From Acidimicrobiales bacterium (GTDB taxonomy: Bacteria > Actinomycetota > Acidimicrobiia > Acidimicrobiales > SZUA-35): a stretch of DNA of 36,221 nucleotides. Positions 7,524 to 13,329 of this stretch are shown piece by piece. Each line of letters starts with the position of its first letter. Position 1 is the stretch's first letter. A model generated the notes under the pieces. The model saw only the letters and a list, made by a program, of their open reading frames with translations. It did no database searches and was not told the origin of the DNA. The stretch spans positions 10,179 to 46,399 of the forward strand of contig JAHDFR010000004.1 of the NCBI GenBank assembly GCA_020628065.1, written 5' to 3'. Both the position numbers and the translations under genes were made by a program.

Positions 7524-8558
7524 ATGAAGCATTCGAGCGGCGGGGCACCCTATCGCACGGCCCTCAGTCGGACGATCTACCTACTGGACAGAAGTCTGGC
7601 CCCAACTCAGAAGGTGCGGGCGTTCGTAAAGGGTCGCAACACGCTGGACGAAGTCGAACGAGTAGGCGGTCCGGGCTCAGTTGAACAACTGGTAAGACAA
7701 TCCAAGCTCACCAGCATCGACGGCATCGGCGCCTCCATCAACGCCGTGGTTTCCGGCGCCTACGGCGTTGGCCCTACCGACTACCTGGACCAGTTGGAGG
7801 AGTCGACGGTCATTGAGATCGGCCCGGGAGCCGAGCTGCGAGCAGCTCTCAAAGGCGACTGCCACTCCCATTCGACCTGGTCCGACGGCGGTGCCGAGCT
7901 ACGAGCCATGGCCGAGGCGGCGCAAGCATTGGGACACGAGTACCTGGTGGCCACCGACCATTCGGCCCGCCTCACCATTGCCCACGGCCTATCGGTCGAA
8001 CGCCTGGCCGAACAGATGACCGAAATCGAGCGGCTCAACAACGAATTGGCGCCGTTTCGGATCCTGACCGGAATGGAGGTCGACATTTTGGATGATGGCT
8101 CCCTCGACCTCCCTGATGCGTGGCTCGCCCGCTTGGACGTGGTCGTCGGTTCGGTTCACCACCGAATTCACCAAGACGCCGATGTCATGACCAAGCGTTT
8201 GGTGAAAGCGGTGGCCAATCCACATGTTGACATTCTCGGTCACTGCACCAACCGGAAAGTGATGGGCAACAAGCGAAAGCCTTCGACCTTTGACGCCGAC
8301 TACGTCTTCGCCGCCTGTGCTCAGTTCGGAACTGCAGTTGAGATCAATTGTCGACCGGAACGCCAAGACCCCCCGGAAGAGCTCCTCGAACTCGCGCTCG
8401 AATGGGAGTGCCGGATCAGTATCGACTCCGACGCCCATGCGCCGGGGCAACTCGAATGGGTCAACTACGGGTGTGACAAAGCAGCCCGCGCCGGTATCGA
8501 AGTCGATCAGATCCTCAACACCCGGTCAGCAGAAGATCTGGTCAGCCTCCTCAGCTGA
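7524..8558 (+). CDS. PHP-domain phosphoesterase related to the C-terminal half of PolX
   Basis: A 344-residue protein. Residues about 1-105 contain a helix-hairpin-helix-like segment (KLTSIDGIGASINAVV, 61-76), as at the N-terminus of PolX. Residues 111-344 form a PHP domain with the expected metal ligands: DCHSHSTWSDG (H114, H116), ATDHS (D145, H146), GMEVDIL, GSVHH, DILGHCTNR, EINCRPERQDP and ISIDSDAH. PolX enzymes (about 570 residues) also have a nucleotidyltransferase palm, which is missing here, so this is probably a metal-dependent phosphoesterase or 3'-5' exonuclease without polymerase activity. The substrate is unknown. The start is placed 6 nt after a TAGACT hexamer. The bL37 gene follows 14 bp downstream. 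Confidence 0.85.
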   Translation: MKHSSGGAPYRTALSRTIYLLDRSLAPTQKVRAFVKGRNTLDEVERVGGPGSVEQLVRQSKLTSIDGIGASINAVVSGAYGVGPTDYLDQLEESTVIEIGPGAELRAALKGDCHSHSTWSDGGAELRAMAEAAQALGHEYLVATDHSARLTIAHGLSVERLAEQMTEIERLNNELAPFRILTGMEVDILDDGSLDLPDAWLARLDVVVGSVHHRIHQDADVMTKRLVKAVANPHVDILGHCTNRKVMGNKRKPSTFDADYVFAACAQFGTAVEINCRPERQDPPEELLELALEWECRISIDSDAHAPGQLEWVNYGCDKAARAGIEVDQILNTRSAEDLVSLLS

Positions 8559-8564
8559 TAGCCT
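8559..8564 (+). promoter_or_regulatory. putative leaderless -10 of the bL37 gene
   Basis: TAGCCT begins directly after the upstream TGA stop and lies 8 nt before ATG 8573. The stretch TAGCCTGGA is repeated at the 20217 gene and, as TAACCTGGA, at the EAL gene. Confidence 0.45.
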
Positions 8565-8572
8565 GGACGACT

Positions 8573-8659
8573 ATGTCAAAGCGCAGACGAAAGAAGCGGC
8601 TTCTTGCCCGTCGCAAGAAGGCCAACCACGGCCGCAAACCGAACGTCGGCCGTAGCTAG
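8573..8659 (+). CDS. ribosomal protein bL37 (28 residues)
   Basis: A 28-codon gene encoding a very basic peptide that begins MSKRRRKKRLLARRKK and continues with ANHGRKPNVGRS. The KANHG(K/R)(R/K)PN core and the Arg/Lys-rich N-terminus match bL37, a roughly 24-residue protein of the large subunit described in mycobacterial ribosome structures. It should insert as an extended peptide into rRNA of the 50S subunit. The gene has its own putative leaderless promoter and is followed 17 bp later by a strong intrinsic terminator, which argues for a real monocistronic gene. Its TAG stop overlaps the stop codon of the convergent phosphosugar mutase gene (8656-8658 on the other strand). Standard gene callers usually miss frames this short. 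Confidence 0.85.
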   Translation: MSKRRRKKRLLARRKKANHGRKPNVGRS

Positions 8660-10380
8660 CCGACCAAGCTTCGGGTAACCGCCTCCTCCAACTGGGCGAG
8701 GCGGTTTTTTGCTTTTTCCTTCTCTTCTGCCAGATCGGTGAACGCTCGGTCGCCCGAGGTGACCTCCAGGTAGATCTTGACCTTGGGCTCCGTTCCGCTG
8801 GGCCGAACGATTACGCGGCTGGCATCGGCCAGATCCACGATCACGCCGGCAGTAGGCGGGAAGCGGCGACCCTGTTCAAGAAACTCCACTGACACAACCG
8901 CCACGCCGGCCAACTCTTCAGGGCTGAACACCGCCACCCGTTCGGCGAGACTCTGCTGTTCGTCAACACCGAGATGACCGAATCCGATCGAGACCTGACT
9001 GGTGGCATAGAGCCCGAGTTGACCGCTCAGTTCGTCCAGGCGATCAACCAATGTCAGGCCTTGCCTGCGGCACTCAGCTGCAATCTCGGCCATCACGAGC
9101 GCAGCCGTAATGCCGTCTTTGTCCCGCACTGCCGGGTTGACGCAGTAGCCCAACGCTTCCTCGTAACCCATGACGTAGTCGGCGTCGGGGCGATCCACGA
9201 TCGGGCGGGCCACCCACTTGAACCCGGTGAGGGTCCGAATGCTCTCCGCTCCATGATGGCGAGCCAGCAGATCGATGAATCGAGACGACACTATCGATGA
9301 GGCCACGACCCCGGGACGACCGTTGGTCTCGCCGTGGCGGCGCAGCAGATGATCAGCCAGCAGCACACCGACCTCATCGCCGGTCAGTCTCCGCCAGCCG
9401 TCCGCTACCGGCACGGCCACCGCCAGCCGATCGGCATCAGGATCGTTGGCCAGAATCACTTCCGGTTGTGCCGCCGCCTCATCGGCGGTCTGAAACGCCA
9501 GATCGAGAGCACCGGGCTCCTCCGGATTGGGGAACGGGGTCGTGGGGAATTCCGGATCAGGGTCAAACTGCTGGGCCACGACAGCTGGAGTCGGAAAGCC
9601 GGCTTCAACCATGGCATCCACGACGGCCCGGCCACCGACGCCGTGCATAGCCGAGTAAAGCGTTGAGACCTGGCGACTTCCCTCGCCCAAGGTCGCTACC
9701 GCCATCAGCCGATGGGCGACCGTAGCCTCGGCAGCTGAATGCGCTTCAATGACGCCACCCGGTTGACCTCGGCCGACACAGTCAACAACCGACCGATCAC
9801 GTTCGGCGTCCCCGGCGGCCATATGCAGTTCGGCGATTTCGTCGATGGCCGCCGCTATCTGGCGATCAGCCGGTGGCACCAACTGGATGCCGTCGTCGAG
9901 ATACAACTTGTAACCGTTGTCGGCCGGTGGATTGTGACTGGCGGTGATAACAATGGCGGCATCGGCGGCCAGGCGTAACGTCTCATAGGCCACAATTGGA
10001 GTGGCCGTCGGCTCGTCAAAGAGCAGAGCGATGCCCCCGCTATCGGCTACCTCTCGGGCGACATCGGCGGCGAACACCTTCGAATTGTGGCGGGCGTCAA
10101 AGCCGACCAGCACGGTGGGCCGCGGAGTGTCGCAACGTTCACGCAGCCAGCTGAGCAGCCCGGCTGTGGCCTGGCGGACGACAACCCGATTCATTCGGTT
10201 GGGCCCAGGCCCCATGACCGCTCTCAGGCCGGCCGTTCCAAAGCCGATCCTTCCGGCGAACAACCTCTCGGCTTCTGCGGGGTCGGCTTGATACAGCGAG
10301 ATCAACGCCTTGACGGTTTCGGGGTCGGGGTCTCGCTCGATCCATCGTTCAAGCGACGGGGGTAGATGTGTGGTGTTCAT
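8656..10380 (-). CDS. phosphosugar mutase (phosphoglucomutase/phosphomannomutase family)
   Basis: A 574-residue alpha-D-phosphohexomutase that moves phosphate between C6 and C1 of a hexose via a phosphoserine. The catalytic serine is S148 in VITASHNPPADNGYKLY. The metal-binding loop is NDPDADRLA (D313, D315, D317), the sugar-specificity loop is GYEEALGY, and the C-terminal phosphate-binding loop is RPSGTEPKVKIYLE. The long form with the N-terminal extension (RIGFGTAGLRAVMGPGPNRMN) resembles the PGM2-like/PgcA group that acts on glucose, deoxyribose or pentose phosphates, so the substrate cannot be fixed from sequence. ATG at 10380 with TAGAGT 11 nt upstream. Its last codons contain the terminator hairpin of the convergent bL37 gene. 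Confidence 0.93.
   Translation of the reverse strand: MNTTHLPPSLERWIERDPDPETVKALISLYQADPAEAERLFAGRIGFGTAGLRAVMGPGPNRMNRVVVRQATAGLLSWLRERCDTPRPTVLVGFDARHNSKVFAADVAREVADSGGIALLFDEPTATPIVAYETLRLAADAAIVITASHNPPADNGYKLYLDDGIQLVPPADRQIAAAIDEIAELHMAAGDAERDRSVVDCVGRGQPGGVIEAHSAAEATVAHRLMAVATLGEGSRQVSTLYSAMHGVGGRAVVDAMVEAGFPTPAVVAQQFDPDPEFPTTPFPNPEEPGALDLAFQTADEAAAQPEVILANDPDADRLAVAVPVADGWRRLTGDEVGVLLADHLLRRHGETNGRPGVVASSIVSSRFIDLLARHHGAESIRTLTGFKWVARPIVDRPDADYVMGYEEALGYCVNPAVRDKDGITAALVMAEIAAECRRQGLTLVDRLDELSGQLGLYATSQVSIGFGHLGVDEQQSLAERVAVFSPEELAGVAVVSVEFLEQGRRFPPTAGVIVDLADASRVIVRPSGTEPKVKIYLEVTSGDRAFTDLAEEKEKAKNRLAQLEEAVTRSLVG
8677..8710 (+). terminator. intrinsic terminator of bL37, inside the convergent mutase gene
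   Basis: A perfect 9-bp stem, AACCGCCTC at 8677-8685 with GAGGCGGTT at 8698-8706, and a 12-nt loop, followed by a run of six T at 8705-8710. The U-tract exists only on the plus strand, so it should stop bL37 transcripts but not the leftward mutase transcript whose 3' coding end it lies in. Confidence 0.85.
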
Positions 10381-10473
10381 CGGTGATCGTCACTCTAGTG
10401 CGACCAAACCCGAGCATTGTTCGTCGCAAGTCGCCGGCTGGAACTACGCCGGGCGCACCAAGAGGGCCAGCGC

Positions 10474-10479
10474 TATCAT
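10474..10479 (+). promoter_or_regulatory. putative -10 before an upstream mini-ORF
   Basis: TATCAT lies 7 nt before ATG 10487, which opens an 8-codon frame overlapping the start of the 201-residue protein gene. Confidence 0.35.
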
Positions 10480-10486
10480 GCATCGA

Positions 10487-10513
10487 ATGATCTCAGCACA
10501 AGTCCATGCTTGA
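10487..10513 (+). CDS. possible 8-residue leaderless leader peptide
   Basis: ATG 10487 encodes MISAQVHA and stops with TGA at 10511-10513, overlapping ATG 10506 of the next gene. It has the same TANNNT-7-ATG context as the leaderless genes. If transcription starts at its A, ribosomes would translate it first and reach the downstream start by re-initiation or slippage. It could also be chance. Confidence 0.25.
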   Translation: MISAQVHA

Positions 10514-11111
10514 CCACGTCTTCACCGACGCCATCGGCGCGCTGAGGGACTCATTGGAGTCGGCTCTGCTGGAACGACAGGCGGTCGAGGAACGGTTCCA
10601 AGCCGACATTCTTCTCGGCGACATCACCTGGGAGACCAGCTACAGCCTGCCCGGCGAGGGTTTACCCCCTCGGGTCAAGGTTGACTTGAGTCTTGAGTGG
10701 CCAACGTGGGCTCAGACCGCCTATCGGACCTGGTACCTCGATGAAGAATTCACCGACAGCCCGATCATCGACATCGAGGTAGTCTTTCTTATTCAGCGCC
10801 TTACGGCGGTACCTGAACCACATCTGGTGATGGCGGCCATGTCACCGTTTTCGCCCCAGATCGGCAACGACGAGCTGACGGGGCTGGGGCCAACACTGGA
10901 AACGGTCTACGACGCTGAGCTGCAGGTGGCTTCTCACGCCGTCGAGGTCACCTACTCCGGCCTCTACGAGTTGGACGAGAAGACCCTGGAGGATGGCTCG
11001 GCCCTGGATGAGCATTTTGCTCATATCGGAGGGTGGATAACGTCGACGCTGGTCAGGTTGGGAGACCTCCCGTTGACGTACCAACCGGCACAAGAAGGCG
11101 AAGAGCTGTAA
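10506..11111 (+). CDS. uncharacterised acidic protein, 201 residues
   Basis: I do not recognise a family. The protein is soluble and acidic, with no signal peptide or membrane segment. It starts with a predicted helix (about 1-33, LRDSLESALLERQAVEERFQ), followed by alternating strands (DITWETSYSL, VKVDLSLEWPTWAQTAYRTWYL, SPIIDIEVVFLIQRL) and two more such segments (AELQVASHAVEVTYSG). A beta-rich fold is likely. ATG 10506 is forced, because a frame-specific stop lies at 10488-10490. It is followed 11 bp downstream by an EAL-domain gene whose -10 overlaps this gene's TAA, so the two may be functionally linked, though the EAL gene seems able to be transcribed separately. Confidence 0.7.
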   Translation: MLDHVFTDAIGALRDSLESALLERQAVEERFQADILLGDITWETSYSLPGEGLPPRVKVDLSLEWPTWAQTAYRTWYLDEEFTDSPIIDIEVVFLIQRLTAVPEPHLVMAAMSPFSPQIGNDELTGLGPTLETVYDAELQVASHAVEVTYSGLYELDEKTLEDGSALDEHFAHIGGWITSTLVRLGDLPLTYQPAQEGEEL

Positions 11112-11114
11112 CCT
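11109..11114 (+). promoter_or_regulatory. putative leaderless -10 of the EAL gene
   Basis: TAACCT, sharing its TAA with the stop codon of the upstream gene, lies 8 nt before GTG 11123. The local sequence TAACCTGGA resembles the TAGCCTGGA before bL37 and before the 20217 gene. Confidence 0.4.
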
Positions 11115-11122
11115 GGATACCG

Positions 11123-12148
11123 GTGAAAGCTTCTGATCGTATGATCCAGCTTCCTGGTGCGGCTCCAATGTTGATTCTGCTGACGTCGGCGGATATCAAC
11201 GTCGTTCGGCTGCTCGACGAGCGGATAATCGCCGCCGCCGACACCGTTGACGTCCGGTCAGGCGTGGCGTGGATTGAAGTCTCCGACTGCCGGGATTACC
11301 TTCGACAATTAGTCGAACATATAGAAGACGGCGACAGTGTTCGTGTCGCCATGGCCGATCTCAATGCCGGTGCGGCCGAGTTGGTAAGTGAGTCAATGCT
11401 CAGCGTGACGTTGGCCGATGTGGCCATCAGCCTCGAGCAGGAGGACATGGCCAACTCCAAGATCGACTACGAGGTCCGCTACCAGCCGATCGTCCGTCTT
11501 GGCAGTCGGTCGATCGTAGGATACGAAGCGTTGATTCGAGCCCACCTCGGCGACGAGACGCTAACAGCTGAAGAGCTGATCAGCCGGGCGACGAAGGGCG
11601 GATGGCTGCCGGAACTCGATACCACCTGTCGTCGCCACGCCATTCAGGGCGTCGGCTCGTGGCTCGGTGCCGGACTGCTCTTCCTCAACATCATGGCTCC
11701 AGACGGGAGCTTCGATCTTGCCGCTGCCCGGGCCACCATTCGTCACGCCGAAGATATCGGTATCGAGCCCGATCAAATCGTATTTGAGGCAGCCGAACGT
11801 AATCGTTACGTAGACATCGACTTGGCCGCCGCTCAGCTGAACAAGCTGCGCAACGCCGGGGTTCGGATCGCCCTGGATGATGTGGGCGACGGGTACTCGA
11901 CTCTTCGGGTGGCCACCAGCTTCAAGCCCGATGTTCTGAAACTCAGCGGCGACCTGGTGGCGTCCCTCCCGAGCTCAGAGGCCACTGCCATCATCAAGGC
12001 CGTGGTCGGCTTAGCCCATCAAACCGGAGCCTGGGTGGTGGCCGAGGGCATCGAGAACGAGGCACAAGCGGCAACGCTGGCCCAACTCGACGTCGACTGG
12101 GGCCAAGGTCTGTTGTTCGGCGGACCGGCTGTGCTACCAGCCGACTAG
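11123..12148 (+). CDS. EAL-domain protein (likely c-di-GMP phosphodiesterase)
   Basis: A 341-residue protein with a C-terminal EAL domain (about 115-341), which would hydrolyse cyclic di-GMP to pGpG. Key residues appear intact: EAL in GYEALIR (135-137), N in LFLNI, E in VFEAAERN, the Asp pair in ALDDVGDGYSTL, K in KPDVLKLS, E in VVAEGIENE, and QG in WGQGLLFGG, so activity is plausible despite changes such as DDVGDGYS for the usual DDFGTGYS. The first 110 residues do not look like GGDEF, PAS or GAF and probably form an unknown regulatory domain. I chose GTG 11123 because TAACCT lies 8 nt upstream; ATG 11141 is the main alternative. No GGDEF protein is in the window. Confidence 0.85.
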   Translation: MKASDRMIQLPGAAPMLILLTSADINVVRLLDERIIAAADTVDVRSGVAWIEVSDCRDYLRQLVEHIEDGDSVRVAMADLNAGAAELVSESMLSVTLADVAISLEQEDMANSKIDYEVRYQPIVRLGSRSIVGYEALIRAHLGDETLTAEELISRATKGGWLPELDTTCRRHAIQGVGSWLGAGLLFLNIMAPDGSFDLAAARATIRHAEDIGIEPDQIVFEAAERNRYVDIDLAAAQLNKLRNAGVRIALDDVGDGYSTLRVATSFKPDVLKLSGDLVASLPSSEATAIIKAVVGLAHQTGAWVVAEGIENEAQAATLAQLDVDWGQGLLFGGPAVLPAD

Positions 12149-12155
12149 GAGTCTT

Positions 12156-13217
12156 CTAGGCTCCGGCTTCGTCCAGAAAGTCCGACAGCGGACGTTCCGG
12201 CCGCGGGCCCATATGGGAGATGACTTCGGCGGCGGCGAATGACCCCAAGCGCCCGACAACCGGCAGCGGCAGATCCCGGCTCAAGCCGTAGAGAACACCG
12301 GCGGCATATTGATCGCCGGCACCGGTCGTATCAACGACAGGTGCGATCTCTTCTGCCTCAATCTCTACTGTCTCAGTGTCGGTGACCAACCATGAGCCCT
12401 TGGCCCCCAAGGTGACGCAGGTAAGCGCAACCTGCTGTCTGACCCTGGCTACAGCCTCGTCGAGGCCACATTCAAACAGCGACGTGAGTTCGTCTTCGTT
12501 GGCGAAGAGAACGTCAACGGGGCCCGATACCAGCTGGCGGAAGTCCTGATGGTGTCGCTCTACACAGAACGGATCGGAAAGCGTCAGCGCTACTTTGCGA
12601 CCAGCGTTCGCCGCTGAATCCATGGCTTTGCGAATAGCGGCTTTGGCCGAATCGGTGTCCCACAGATAGCCCTCACAAAAGAGAATCTGGCCGGAGGCGG
12701 CCATCTCAGGGTCAACGTCGGCAGGTTCGAGCAGTGTCGAAACCCCAAGATAGGTGTTGAGCGTTCTTTGAGCGTCCGGCGTTACGAGGATGAGGCACCT
12801 GGCCGTTGCCGGACCACCGCCCGCTTGGGGGACTCCGAGGGACACGCCCAGCGAGTTCATGTCACGGGCGAAAACATCACCTAGGTAGTCGTCACGAACC
12901 TTGCCGATGTATGCGGACGTTCCGCCAAAGGACGCGATGCCGGCCATGGTGTTTGCCGCTGACCCACCGGAGGCCTCAACCAACTCGACACCGTCACCGG
13001 CGTCGTCGATCATCTTCTGCATCATGCGATACAGATAGTCGGCCCGCTCCTCGTCGATAAGGTGCATCGCCCCTTTGCTGAGGCCCTCCGACGCTACGAC
13101 GTCATCAGGCACCGTGCCAATGACATCAACCATGGCGTTGCCAACCCCGACGACGTCTATCAGAGCGGGTTGAGGCCGCGGCTTGTCAGCTTGTGTTCCC
13201 TCGCCGAATTCACTCAT
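12156..13217 (-). CDS. PfkB-family sugar/nucleoside kinase (adenosine kinase-like)
   Basis: A 353-residue ribokinase-fold enzyme. The N-terminal substrate region has VVGVGNAMVDVIG and the glycine-rich ASGGSAANTMAGIASFGG; the C-terminal PfkB signature is VVDTTGAGDQYAAGVLYGL, with the catalytic base D302 in GAGD. NEDE at the expected position binds the Mg-ATP. The pattern SGGSAANT plus DQYAAG is typical of bacterial proteins annotated as adenosine kinase; the substrate is inferred. ATG 13217 is used: a TACGGT hexamer lies 9 nt before it, and the upstream in-frame GTG at 13253 adds residues unlike the family. It ends 7 bp from the EAL gene stop in convergent orientation. Confidence 0.88.
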   Translation of the reverse strand: MSEFGEGTQADKPRPQPALIDVVGVGNAMVDVIGTVPDDVVASEGLSKGAMHLIDEERADYLYRMMQKMIDDAGDGVELVEASGGSAANTMAGIASFGGTSAYIGKVRDDYLGDVFARDMNSLGVSLGVPQAGGGPATARCLILVTPDAQRTLNTYLGVSTLLEPADVDPEMAASGQILFCEGYLWDTDSAKAAIRKAMDSAANAGRKVALTLSDPFCVERHHQDFRQLVSGPVDVLFANEDELTSLFECGLDEAVARVRQQVALTCVTLGAKGSWLVTDTETVEIEAEEIAPVVDTTGAGDQYAAGVLYGLSRDLPLPVVGRLGSFAAAEVISHMGPRPERPLSDFLDEAGA

Positions 13218-13226
13218 ACCGGATTC

Positions 13227-13232
13227 ACCGTA
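13227..13232 (-). promoter_or_regulatory. possible -10 of the PfkB kinase gene
   Basis: Minus-strand TACGGT 9 nt before ATG 13217, so the transcript would have at most a few untranslated bases. Confidence 0.3.
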
Positions 13233-13285
13233 CAGTCTGGCCCGCCGGCTCACCTCATGGATGAGGTGGCTCGACGGGAGCCGTC

Positions 13286-13321
13286 GGGGGAATTACACCA
13301 CAGCCTTTGGTGCAATCCCCC
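13286..13321 (-). terminator. hairpin directly downstream of nrdJ
   Basis: Nine bases after the nrdJ stop the minus strand reads GGGGGATTGCACCA, a 7-nt loop, then TGGTGTAATTCCCCC. The arms pair over 14 positions with one G-U and one bulge. There is no T-run, so it is either a U-less terminator or a 3' end stabiliser. Confidence 0.6.
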
Positions 13322-13329
13322 GTTCCGAC

